The notes beneath the pieces are model-generated. The model did not search any database, had not been told where the DNA came from, and saw only the letters and a list, made by a program, of their open reading frames with translations. DNA of 14,792 bases, taken from the NCBI GenBank assembly GCA_902480035.1, contig CABSRC010000033.1, forward strand, positions 1-14,792. The letters run 5' to 3'. Each line of letters opens with the position of its first letter. Position 1 is the first letter of the stretch. Both the position numbers and the translations under genes were made by a program. Shown in pieces: positions 1 through 6,271 of the stretch. This DNA is from an uncultured Streptococcus sp. (lineage in GTDB: Bacteria; Bacillota; Bacilli; Lactobacillales; Streptococcaceae).

Positions 1-520
1 GGAAACCTTCTTCTAAGTTTTCGCTCAAAATGTCAATCAAACGCGAAACATTGTTTCCTTGAAGGGCTGAAATCGGCACAATTTCCTTGAAATCCATCTG
101 ACTACGGAAGTCATCGATTTGCGCCAAGAGCTGGTCAGGGTGGACCTTGTCGATCTTATTGACCACGAGGATGACGGGCACTTTAGCTGCTTTGAGGCGT
201 TCAATGATCATGTCGTCACCTTTGCCCCGCGCTTCATCTGCTGGCACCATGAAGAGTACGGTATCGACTTCCCGAAGGGTACTGTAGGCTGACTCTACCA
301 TGAAGTCTCCAAGCGCGGTCTTGGGTTTGTGAATCCCTGGCGTATCGATAAAGACAATCTGTTCCTTATCGGTTGTGTAGATTCCCATAATCTTATTGCG
401 CGTTGTTTGCGCCTTGTCACTCATGATGGCAATCTTTTGCCCCATGACGTGGTTCAAAAATGTTGACTTCCCGACATTGGGACGTCCTAAAATGGCTACA
501 AAGCCTGATTTAAATGTCAT
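1..520 (-). CDS. era: GTPase Era, N-terminal 173 residues (cut by window edge)
   Basis: Era is an essential GTPase that binds the 3' end of 16S rRNA and assists 30S subunit maturation at the membrane-cytosol interface. The visible part is the whole GTPase domain. G1 is GRPNVGKST (residues 12-20), switch I carries the QTTRNK stretch (38-43), G3 is DTPG (59-62), G4 is NKID (121-124) and G5 is SAL (151-153). The family is about 299 residues, so the C-terminal KH RNA-binding domain lies outside the window. The ATG at 518-520 is preceded by AAAGGA at good spacing. It begins 29 bases after the dgkA stop and closes the ybeY-dgkA-era operon. No defect is visible in the present part. Confidence 0.97.
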   Translation of the reverse strand, partial: MTFKSGFVAILGRPNVGKSTFLNHVMGQKIAIMSDKAQTTRNKIMGIYTTDKEQIVFIDTPGIHKPKTALGDFMVESAYSTLREVDTVLFMVPADEARGKGDDMIIERLKAAKVPVILVVNKIDKVHPDQLLAQIDDFRSQMDFKEIVPISALQGNNVSRLIDILSENLEEGF

Positions 521-549
521 AGTTTCCTTTCACGAGGGCATGCTCCCTC

Positions 550-948
550 TTATCCAAATACCAAGGCCCAGAATTTGGGCACAAAAATGATCAATCCTGT
601 CACCAAGGCAAAACCTGATACAACGAGGACCGCTCCAGCTGCCATGTCTTTGGCATTCTTTGCCAACATGGAGAAATGGTAGTTACTGGCTAGATCCACC
701 ACATTTTCAATGGCTGAATTCATAATTTCAAAAGCAATCACCAAAGTGATGCTGAGCAATAAAAAGAGCCATTCTGTCGCAGAAATCCTAAATACCAAAC
801 CAGCAAGCATTGCTACAAGGGCTGATAAGGCGTGCTTGCGCATATTGCGCTCTTCTTTGATCGATGTGAAAATTCCTGTTATCGCAAAATCCAGGCTTGA
901 AGTGAAGTCCCGATTTTTCCATTTTCGCTTATTGTCTTGTGAGTCCAT
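550..948 (-). CDS. dgkA: Undecaprenol/diacylglycerol kinase DgkA
   Basis: Small integral membrane lipid kinase of 132 residues. In Gram-positive bacteria this family phosphorylates undecaprenol, feeding the lipid carrier pool for cell wall synthesis. The sequence shows a basic amphipathic N-terminus, three hydrophobic segments (about 42-57, 59-77 and 104-124), and the family signature EIMNSAIENVVDL at residues 74-86 followed by the AKNAKDMAAGAV stretch (96-107). The start ATG lies inside the end of ybeY, overlapping it by 20 bases, and has only a weak, distant ribosome binding site, so translational coupling to ybeY is likely. era follows closely. In streptococci the gene is linked to acid tolerance; that is literature knowledge, not visible here. 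Confidence 0.93.
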   Translation of the reverse strand: MDSQDNKRKWKNRDFTSSLDFAITGIFTSIKEERNMRKHALSALVAMLAGLVFRISATEWLFLLLSITLVIAFEIMNSAIENVVDLASNYHFSMLAKNAKDMAAGAVLVVSGFALVTGLIIFVPKFWALVFG

Positions 949-1426
949 AGGCTGTCAAAATCTCTTCCTGTAAGCCAAACATTTCCTTTTCTTCTTCTGG
1001 CGTATAGTGATCATAGCCATTGATGTGAAGAAAACCATGTACTGCCAAAAATCCCATTTCGCGCTCAAAGCTATGGCCATATTCTTCCGCTTGCTCCCGC
1101 GCCTTGTCAATTGAAATAAAGAGCTCACCAATATAGGTATCGAATTCCGCCATCATCTCTGCCAATTCTGGATTTTCTTCAAGGTCTTCCTCATCAAAAG
1201 AAATCTCCATCTCAGGCTTGTATTCTAAACTGATGACATCTGTCGGACGATCCGTATCACGGTATTCAAGATTTAGTTCATGACTGCGTTCATTGGTCAC
1301 AAAAGTCACAGCCATTTCCTTGTCTTCTTTCCCAATTTTTTGAGCAGCAAATTCTAAAATTTCTTGCGTTTGTTTTAAGATTTCGTCAGAGACTTGGCCC
1401 GTCTCATCTACCATTTCAATATACAT
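929..1426 (-). CDS. ybeY: Endoribonuclease / rRNA maturation factor YbeY
   Basis: Zinc-dependent YbeY endoribonuclease acting in 16S rRNA 3'-end processing and ribosome quality control. The 165-residue product carries the metal-binding signature HGFLHINGYDH, with the three ligands at H130, H134 and H140. The upstream family block RPTDVISLEY is at 60-69. I chose the ATG at 1424-1426 rather than an in-frame GTG three codons earlier, because that GTG lies within the AGGTG ribosome binding site (1433-1437). The family usually starts MYIEM in streptococci. It is the first gene of the ybeY-dgkA-era operon and has its own extended -10 promoter just upstream. Confidence 0.95.
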   Translation of the reverse strand: MYIEMVDETGQVSDEILKQTQEILEFAAQKIGKEDKEMAVTFVTNERSHELNLEYRDTDRPTDVISLEYKPEMEISFDEEDLEENPELAEMMAEFDTYIGELFISIDKAREQAEEYGHSFEREMGFLAVHGFLHINGYDHYTPEEEKEMFGLQEEILTAYGLTRQ

Positions 1427-1452
1427 CTGGATCACCTCACTATTATCACTTT

Positions 1453-1461
1453 ATTATATCA
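1453..1461 (-). promoter_or_regulatory. Extended -10 promoter of ybeY-dgkA-era
   Basis: The minus strand reads TGATATAAT, a perfect extended -10 (TGn plus TATAAT), about 27 bases before the ybeY ATG. No good -35 hexamer is visible at 16-18 bases, which is usual for TGn promoters. It directly follows the exporter operon's terminator, so the operon probably has its own transcription start. Confidence 0.65.
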
Positions 1462-1463
1462 CA

Positions 1464-1498
1464 AAAACCAGCCTATATACTAGATACAGGCTGGTTTT
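1464..1498 (-). terminator. Intrinsic terminator after the exporter operon
   Basis: Perfect 11-bp inverted repeat (AAAACCAGCCT at 1464-1474 with AGGCTGGTTTT at 1488-1498) around a 13-nt loop. On the minus strand the stem ends in a run of U. It lies 25 bases past the stop of the second exporter gene and just upstream of the ybeY promoter. Confidence 0.8.
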
Positions 1499-1523
1499 CA
1501 AACTTTTTCTTTGGATGATCATC

Positions 1524-3260
1524 TTACACCACTGTTTGCTGGATGGCATTCATCTGGGCATAGATCCCGCCTTGTGCAACCAGTTCCTCATGTCTACCAC
1601 GCTCTACAATGCGTCCTTCAGATAAGACTAAGATCTGATCCGCATCTTGGATAGTGGACAAGCGATGGGCAATGATAAAGGTGGTCCGGCCCTTTTGCAG
1701 GACCGCCATAGCTTGTTGGATGACTTCTTCTGTTTCCGTATCGATATGAGAGGTTGCCTCATCCAAAATCAGTATTTGCGGATTCATATAGAGCGTCCGC
1801 GCAAAGGAAATCAACTGGCGCTCGCCACTTGAAAAGGCAGATCCTTTTTCTACGACTGGATGGTCGATTCCCTTTTCAAGGCGCTCTACAAAGGGCCAAG
1901 CCCCGACCTTTTTCAGCGCCTCTTTAACCGCATCCCGGTCAATATGATCCTGACTCATGGCCACATTACTGGCAATGGTGCCTGTAAATAGATACGGATC
2001 TTGCAGAACAATGCCCATGTGGCTTCGCAGGCTCTCACGAGAGACTTGGCGAATATCTTGCCCATCGATCAAAATCGCTCCTTCTTGAGGATCATAGAAA
2101 CGATAGAGCAGATTCATAATAGAAGACTTACCCGATCCAGTATGGCCCACAAGAGCGATGGTTTCCCCGGGACTCGCCTGAAAGGCAATATCCTGTAAAA
2201 CTGGCTTGCCTTCTTCATAAGCAAATTGAACATCATCAAACACGACTTGAGCCTTTTCTATCTTCAGTTCCGATACACCATCGGCCTCTAAGGGTTGATC
2301 CAAGAAGGCGAGGACGCGACTCCCCGTCTCTAGTGATCGCCGAATATTCGGAAATTGACGACTGAGATTGGCCATGAGATCAAACAGATTGATGACATAG
2401 TTAATATTGATAAATAAGAAACCAGCTGTCACACCGATATTGCCCTGTAGGAAAGAAATCCCAGCGATGGTCAATATACCTGCAATCACTAAAAACTTGA
2501 GCAATTCTGTCAAGGTCCAAGAAGCGATGGAATCAGCTAAGAGGATCCGATCATTGGCCCCTAACATCTTCTGGGTAGTGGCTTCAAACTCCTCTACCAC
2601 ACCAGGTTCTTGATGATAGAGCTGAATCATACTGGCACCATGCAAGAGTTCATTGACTTGGGTATTGACCTCGCTTCTCGCATCAAAGAAATCCTTCATA
2701 GGCTGGTCCGTCATGACCTTGTAGAGATACTGGATTCCATAGAAAATTGGAAAAACCAGACACAAGAGTAGCCCCATCATAGGACTCAGGTAAAAGAGAA
2801 TCCCTAGGATAAAGAGAAATCGCACCAAATAGATGACTAGTATCATACAAGAGTTATAAAACTGGGTCCGCAAGGTCTCCGTATCATTGACAATTCTTGT
2901 TGCGATCTTTCCAGCCGGCTTGTCATCAAAATAAGAAATAGGCAGACCTTGCATGACTTGAAAGGCTTGATCTCTCAGACTAGCGGTTACTTGGTTACTT
3001 CCATGCAGTAAGATCCGATTTCCCATGTAGCTTATCAGCTGCCCAAGGCTCAAGACCAAGAGATAAAATCCTCCCATCTGAAGCAAGTCCCCTTGCCCGC
3101 CACCGTGGGTCAATGCAGTCAAAGGCCCATCGATCATCTTTTGGAGAAGAAAGGGAGACAATTCAGAAAAAATGGTGGCTAGTAAGAGGCAAATAAAGCC
3201 AGCAAGAAAGACAGTTGGATAAAGCGTGATCCTCGATAATAATCGTTTCAATACTTTCAT
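1524..3260 (-). CDS. Heterodimeric ABC exporter, canonical-site half (YheH/BmrD, LmrD-like)
   Basis: Type IV (ABCB-like) half-transporter of 578 residues with an N-terminal transmembrane domain (about 1-310) and a C-terminal ATPase. Motifs: Walker A GHTGSGKS (372-379), Q-loop Q420, Walker B ILILDE with catalytic glutamate E501, and H-loop H532. The signature motif is degenerate: SSGER instead of SGGQ, near 477-481. The partner gene has the reverse pattern, so the two should form one consensus and one degenerate ATP site, as in BmrC/BmrD, LmrC/LmrD and similar multidrug exporters. I chose the ATG at 3258-3260, which has AAGGAG at good spacing and begins just after the upstream stop codon. An in-frame extension to 3302 would overlap the partner gene. 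Substrate cannot be read from the sequence. Confidence 0.9.
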   Translation of the reverse strand: MKVLKRLLSRITLYPTVFLAGFICLLLATIFSELSPFLLQKMIDGPLTALTHGGGQGDLLQMGGFYLLVLSLGQLISYMGNRILLHGSNQVTASLRDQAFQVMQGLPISYFDDKPAGKIATRIVNDTETLRTQFYNSCMILVIYLVRFLFILGILFYLSPMMGLLLCLVFPIFYGIQYLYKVMTDQPMKDFFDARSEVNTQVNELLHGASMIQLYHQEPGVVEEFEATTQKMLGANDRILLADSIASWTLTELLKFLVIAGILTIAGISFLQGNIGVTAGFLFININYVINLFDLMANLSRQFPNIRRSLETGSRVLAFLDQPLEADGVSELKIEKAQVVFDDVQFAYEEGKPVLQDIAFQASPGETIALVGHTGSGKSSIMNLLYRFYDPQEGAILIDGQDIRQVSRESLRSHMGIVLQDPYLFTGTIASNVAMSQDHIDRDAVKEALKKVGAWPFVERLEKGIDHPVVEKGSAFSSGERQLISFARTLYMNPQILILDEATSHIDTETEEVIQQAMAVLQKGRTTFIIAHRLSTIQDADQILVLSEGRIVERGRHEELVAQGGIYAQMNAIQQTVV

Positions 3261-3261
3261 C

Positions 3262-4986
3262 TTATTCTCCTTCCTGTTTTTGTTGCCGTTGGTATTGTTC
3301 ATAATACCAGCCCTCTTGAGCTAATAAATCACTAGCCCTGCCTTCTTCTACAATCTGCCCTTGATCCAAAACGATGATCCAATCCGCCTGATGAACAGCA
3401 GACAAGCGATGGGAAACAATGAGGGTCGTCTTGCCTTTTCGCTCTGTTTGAATAGTGTCAATAATGGCCTGTTCGGTCTTCGCATCTACTGCTGAAAGGG
3501 AATCATCTAACAGCAAGAGCTCTGCATCCCTTAAGAAGGCACGCGCCAACGAGATCCGCTGTTTTTGACCACCTGATACAGAGACCCCTTTCTCACCAAT
3601 CATGGTGTCCATTCCCTGAGACATCCGCTCAAGATCATCTGCAAAAGCAGCTTGGGCTACAGCTTCCACCAAATCCTCTTCACTAGCACCATTTTTACCC
3701 AGAGCAATATTGTCACGAATGGATTTTGAGAATAAAATATGTTCTTGGGAAACATAGCCGATTTTAGCTTCAATGGAGTGTCGGTTGTAGTCCACAATCG
3801 GTTGCTGGTTGACCAAGAATTCTCCCTCACCAACTGGGTACTGCCGCAAGAATTGTCGAACCAGACTAGTCTTTCCTGCTCCGGTACGACCAACAATTCC
3901 AACTGTCTGTCCTTTCTGAATGGTCCAATCAATGCCTGATAGACTCTTTCGCTCAGCACCAGGATAGCTGAAAGAATAATCCTTAAACTGCACCGAATCA
4001 ATCTGCTCTAAATAGTTAGGACCATCTGGTTCGAGATCATCCGTTTCATCAATCACTTCTTTTAATTTTTTATAGGACATTTGCCCTGTCTGATAGACCA
4101 AGATCAGGTCCGCCATCATCCACATAGGTTCAATTAAAAAGACCAAATACAACTGCAAAGCCAATAACTTGCCAAGGCTCAATTGCCCGCTTGCTAAGGA
4201 CCGGCCTCCAAATACTAAGAGTAAGACCGTCGAAAAACCAATAAACAACAGGGCTAAGGGGCCAAAAGAATATTGGATAGAAGCAATTTTGTCCCCTGTT
4301 TTGGATAGACTGGCTGTTTTCTTCTGAAACTGTTTGACCTGCTGGTCCCGTTTACTATAGGCCCTCATGACCCGAATCCCCTCGATGGACTCCAAGACTT
4401 CATCATTCAACTGAGCGACTGCTTCCCGGTTTTGCTCAACATAATCCTCCTGCTTTCTACTCAAAAAATAGGTCGAGACGATAAGGAAGATCATGGGAAT
4501 AAAGGAAATCAAGGTTAATCGCCAAGAAATGAAAAACATGGTCGGAATAATAAAGGCAAACAAGCCACCGCCAAACAAGAGCACCATCATCCCGTAACCA
4601 GCCATGTCGGCCATGCCATCGACATCTGTCGTGAACCGCGTCAAGAGATCTCCTGAACGGAATTTCTCAAAAAAGGGACGCCGCATAGCTACTAGTTTAC
4701 GAAAAGCTTGTTCCTGAAGGGTCGCCTTGAAATGAACTGACGACTGAAAGAGGCGCAACTGCCAATAAAAAGCCGTCAGGTAATTGAGGATGGCTGATCC
4801 TACCAAGAGGACCATATCCCATACAAAGTTGGATTGCGTCAGCGTCTGCTGACTCAGATGATCCACTAGACGCTGAATAACTTGCGTCGGGATCAATAAG
4901 GTGTAATCATAAAGAATCAGGACAACAGCAATACTGATATATCGCCACTTGCGTTCCCTGATATACTCCCAAATAGCTCTGATCAT
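3262..4986 (-). CDS. Heterodimeric ABC exporter, degenerate-site half (YheI/BmrC, LmrC-like)
   Basis: Half-transporter of 574 residues with six hydrophobic segments in the first 300 residues, then an ATPase domain. Motifs: Walker A GRTGAGKT (366-373), Q-loop Q414, intact signature VSGGQ (470-474), Walker B LLLLDD and H-loop H526. The residue after the Walker B aspartate is D495, not glutamate, the hallmark of the degenerate site in heterodimeric exporters. The C-terminus (GWYYEQYQRQQ) resembles the end of B. subtilis YheI/BmrC as I recall it. The ATG at 4984-4986 has GGAG five bases upstream. The two exporter genes are one base apart and must be cotranscribed. Expression is probably set by the leader peptide and two terminators upstream. 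Confidence 0.9.
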   Translation of the reverse strand: MIRAIWEYIRERKWRYISIAVVLILYDYTLLIPTQVIQRLVDHLSQQTLTQSNFVWDMVLLVGSAILNYLTAFYWQLRLFQSSVHFKATLQEQAFRKLVAMRRPFFEKFRSGDLLTRFTTDVDGMADMAGYGMMVLLFGGGLFAFIIPTMFFISWRLTLISFIPMIFLIVSTYFLSRKQEDYVEQNREAVAQLNDEVLESIEGIRVMRAYSKRDQQVKQFQKKTASLSKTGDKIASIQYSFGPLALLFIGFSTVLLLVFGGRSLASGQLSLGKLLALQLYLVFLIEPMWMMADLILVYQTGQMSYKKLKEVIDETDDLEPDGPNYLEQIDSVQFKDYSFSYPGAERKSLSGIDWTIQKGQTVGIVGRTGAGKTSLVRQFLRQYPVGEGEFLVNQQPIVDYNRHSIEAKIGYVSQEHILFSKSIRDNIALGKNGASEEDLVEAVAQAAFADDLERMSQGMDTMIGEKGVSVSGGQKQRISLARAFLRDAELLLLDDSLSAVDAKTEQAIIDTIQTERKGKTTLIVSHRLSAVHQADWIIVLDQGQIVEEGRASDLLAQEGWYYEQYQRQQKQEGE

Positions 4987-4991
4987 ATATT

Positions 4992-4995
4992 CTCC
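4992..4995 (-). promoter_or_regulatory. Ribosome binding site of the first exporter gene
   Basis: GGAG on the minus strand, five bases before the ATG. It lies downstream of both attenuator terminators, so control seems to act on transcription rather than by hiding this site. Confidence 0.6.
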
Positions 4996-5012
4996 TTTTC
5001 AAAATGGCACAG

Positions 5013-5059
5013 AAAAAACCCAAGTAAGGAGCTGAGTAGGTGCTCAGTCCACACTTGGG
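5013..5059 (-). terminator. Second leader terminator (T2) ahead of the exporter operon
   Basis: CCCAAGT (minus strand, 5059-5053) pairs with ACTTGGG (5025-5019) over 7 bp, followed by six U. The loop contains its own 5-bp hairpin (CTGAG with CTCAG, 5047-5043 with 5036-5032). It ends 26 bases before the exporter start codon. Its arms nearly repeat those of the first terminator, which allows the two to exchange partners. Confidence 0.75.
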
Positions 5060-5108
5060 CCTTCTGATGCCTATCACCAATTCAGTTAAGGCAGGCAAAA
5101 ATGCATAC

Positions 5109-5142
5109 AAAAAACCCAAGACAGACTCCTCCATCTTGGGTT
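5109..5142 (-). terminator. First leader terminator (T1), attenuator
   Basis: Perfect 9-bp stem: AACCCAAGA (5142-5134 on the minus strand) with TCTTGGGTT (5121-5113), 12-nt loop, followed by a run of U. It starts 10 bases after the leader peptide stop. The last three bases of the 5' arm plus the whole loop are complementary to codons 14-18 of the leader ORF, the expected layout of a ribosome-controlled attenuator. Confidence 0.8.
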
Positions 5143-5152
5143 CATTCAATTT

Positions 5153-5224
5153 TTACATAGAACTCAACTGAGATTGGAGAAGCTGTGTATTCAATTGTGT
5201 CATCAAAACATCTACTTTGTTCAT
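5153..5224 (-). CDS. Leader peptide of the exporter attenuator (23 aa)
   Basis: Short ORF of 23 codons beginning MNKVDVLMTQ, rich in Gln, Leu and Ser, ending in SSM and TAA. It has a good ribosome binding site (AAAGGAG, nine bases before the ATG) and a near-consensus promoter. T1 follows the stop by 10 bases. Codons 14-18 (5185-5171) can pair with 5136-5122 in T1 over 14 base pairs with two single-base bulges. A ribosome finishing the ORF would mask this segment and let T1 form. A ribosome slowed early, for example by an antibiotic, would leave it free to form the antiterminator. This parallels bmrB upstream of bmrCD in B. subtilis, although the peptide is shorter and I see no sequence similarity. 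Function is inferred from position and RNA pairing. Confidence 0.7.
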   Translation of the reverse strand: MNKVDVLMTQLNTQLLQSQLSSM

Positions 5225-5255
5225 GATGGTTTTCTCCTTTCTCTTTGTTGCTATA

Positions 5256-5284
5256 ACTTTACCACGGATTTCTGTGCTTGTCAA
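5256..5284 (-). promoter_or_regulatory. Promoter of the leader peptide / exporter operon
   Basis: The minus strand has TTGACA (5284-5279), a 17-base spacer and TAAAGT (5261-5256), with TG one base before the -10. This is a strong vegetative promoter. The predicted start is about 25 bases before the leader ORF. A strong promoter followed by terminators fits control by premature termination. Confidence 0.8.
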
Positions 5285-5335
5285 CGTTTTTTTGAAAATT
5301 GTTGAAAAAAGCCGGACTTTTAAAGATGGATTCGC

Positions 5336-5368
5336 AAAAAAAAGAAGCCTAGATCCTCTCTAAGCTTC
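5336..5368 (-). terminator. Intrinsic terminator of tRNA-Thr
   Basis: Nine-base-pair stem with one G-U pair (5368-5360 with 5352-5344), 7-nt loop, then eight U on the minus strand. It starts about 10 bases after the tRNA 3' end and separates the tRNA from the exporter leader. Confidence 0.85.
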
Positions 5369-5378
5369 TCTTCTTCTA

Positions 5379-5451
5379 TGCTAGTTGCCGGGATTGAACC
5401 GGCGACCTCATCCTTACCATGGATGCGCTCTACCGACTGAGCTAAACCAGC
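5379..5451 (-). tRNA. tRNA-Thr (anticodon GGT)
   Basis: A 73-nt cloverleaf on the minus strand. The acceptor stem is GCTGGTT with AACTAGC (one G-U pair), the D stem GCTC/GAGC, and the anticodon stem CATCC/GGATG. The seven-base anticodon loop ATGGTAA gives anticodon GGT, reading ACC and ACU threonine codons. The T arm is GCCGG-TTCAATC-CCGGC and the discriminator base is A. CCA is not encoded, so it must be added after transcription. It has its own promoter and terminator and appears to be a single-gene unit. Confidence 0.96.
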
Positions 5452-5462
5452 AGTACCTATCT

Positions 5463-5492
5463 ACTATATCATGGAGATAGGTCTTTTGTCAA
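5463..5492 (-). promoter_or_regulatory. Promoter of tRNA-Thr
   Basis: TTGACA (5492-5487) and TATAGT (5468-5463) on the minus strand with an 18-base spacer, about 11 bases before the tRNA 5' end. An 8-bp perfect inverted repeat (ACCTATCT at 5455-5462, AGATAGGT at 5475-5482) brackets the -10. Confidence 0.75.
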
Positions 5493-5501
5493 TATCCTGA
5501 C

Positions 5502-6071
5502 TCATTTTTCTGCCAAATATTCTTCCTTCGTGAGAACATAATGAACTCTCGTCACCATTCTCCCTTCTTCATGCAAGTCTAGCATCGCGTAGGGCTCCTC
5601 GTGAGAATATTTCATCCCTGATTTGGCCATCACCCATCCAGAAGCTGGGTTGTCTTGATCATGAACGGCAATGAGTTTGTTCATTCCTAACTGTTCAAAA
5701 GCCAAGGCAATGACTGCCTTTGTAGCCTCTGTCGCAAGACCCTGGTTCCAATAGTCTTTATTCAGAACATAGCCGATACTCCCCTTCTTCAGACTAAGAT
5801 CCAAATCCTGTAAATCAATCGTCCCGATAAATTTTCCATTTTCTTTGAGCTCGATCCCCCATCTTCCAAGTGGGCTCGCTAGGTAAAAGAGGGCAATATT
5901 ATTACGCGTCTCTTCTAGACTTTGATTGGTTGCAAAGGTATAGCGCGTAACTGTCTCATCAGAAGCATACTCAAACATAGCTGGTGCGTCTTCAAGAGTG
6001 ACCGGACGCAAGTGCAAACGCTCTGTCTCCACTTCACGATAAGCCGCTAACTTCACATATAAATTTTCCAT
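5502..6071 (-). CDS. GNAT-family N-acetyltransferase (RimJ/RimL-like)
   Basis: Protein of 189 residues with the GNAT fold of the RimJ/RimL (Acetyltransf_3) type. It opens with the typical TERLHLRPVTLEDAP stretch (16-30). The acetyl-CoA binding region is GYVLNKDYWNQGLATEA (100-116), with the pyrophosphate-binding loop at NQGLATEA. A family-typical NPASGWVMAKSGM segment follows (141-153). Related proteins acetylate the N-terminal amine of ribosomal proteins or small amines including some antibiotics; the substrate here cannot be predicted. The ATG is preceded by GGAG (6081-6078) and an own promoter, and the gene is divergent from ald. No clear poly-U terminator separates it from the tRNA-Thr promoter. 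Confidence 0.85.
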   Translation of the reverse strand: MENLYVKLAAYREVETERLHLRPVTLEDAPAMFEYASDETVTRYTFATNQSLEETRNNIALFYLASPLGRWGIELKENGKFIGTIDLQDLDLSLKKGSIGYVLNKDYWNQGLATEATKAVIALAFEQLGMNKLIAVHDQDNPASGWVMAKSGMKYSHEEPYAMLDLHEEGRMVTRVHYVLTKEEYLAEK

Positions 6072-6094
6072 TTGACACTCCTTCTTTAGGGATT

Positions 6095-6123
6095 AGTTTA
6101 GCAAATAGTCTAAAGGAAGGCAA
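6095..6123 (-). promoter_or_regulatory. Promoter of the GNAT gene
   Basis: TTGCCT (6123-6118), 17-base spacer, TAAACT (6100-6095) on the minus strand, with TG one base before the -10. It is back to back with the ald promoter. Confidence 0.6.
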
Positions 6124-6136
6124 GCTCAAATTTTTC

Positions 6137-6165
6137 TTGCTTTTTAACCCACTTTTCTATACAAT
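6137..6165 (+). promoter_or_regulatory. Promoter of ald
   Basis: TTGCTT (6137-6142), 17-base spacer, TACAAT (6160-6165). The predicted start near 6172 gives an unusually long leader of about 100 nt before the ald ATG, containing the hairpin described next. Confidence 0.55.
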
Positions 6166-6196
6166 TAAATCAATCAAAACAATCAGATAAGGAGTG

Positions 6197-6243
6197 AAAA
6201 GGTCATTGAGTCAAGAGAGCCATCTCACACCAATGGCCTTTTT
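6197..6243 (+). promoter_or_regulatory. Terminator-like hairpin in the ald leader
   Basis: AAAAGGTCATTG (6197-6208) pairs with CAATGGCCTTTT (6231-6242) over 12 bp with one G-U pair. An inner GAGA/TCTC stem (6215-6218 with 6223-6226) lies in the loop, and the 3' arm runs into five U. It lies wholly upstream of the ald ribosome binding site. Candidate attenuator or protective 5' structure; function not shown. Confidence 0.45.
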
Positions 6244-6271
6244 ACACCTAAATCTGAGCAAGGAGGCAAGA

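Noticed and set aside
534..549. Small hairpin (GAGGG/CCCTC) between dgkA and era
   Set aside because: Only five base pairs with no U tract, inside a coupled operon; not supportable as a terminator.
1427..1435. GTG start three codons before the ybeY ATG
   Set aside because: The GTG is part of the AGGTG ribosome binding site for the ATG at 1426.
3261..3302. N-terminal extension of 14 residues on the second exporter gene
   Set aside because: It overlaps the end of the first exporter gene and is Asn/Lys-rich. The ATG at 3260 has a strong AAGGAG site and the expected start.
4907..5149. 80-codon minus-strand ORF across the exporter start and leader
   Set aside because: It runs through both terminators and overlaps the exporter gene in another frame. 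It has no ribosome binding site and a composition unlike a protein.
5300..5330. Second terminator-like AAAAG/CTTTT hairpin after the tRNA terminator
   Set aside because: Only about five A/T-rich pairs; a much stronger terminator already lies at 5336-5368.
6194..6271. GTG start giving alanine dehydrogenase 26 extra residues
   Set aside because: The extension covers the leader hairpin and is unlike the family. The ATG at 6272 has GGAGG at ideal spacing and gives the conserved N-terminus with R15.
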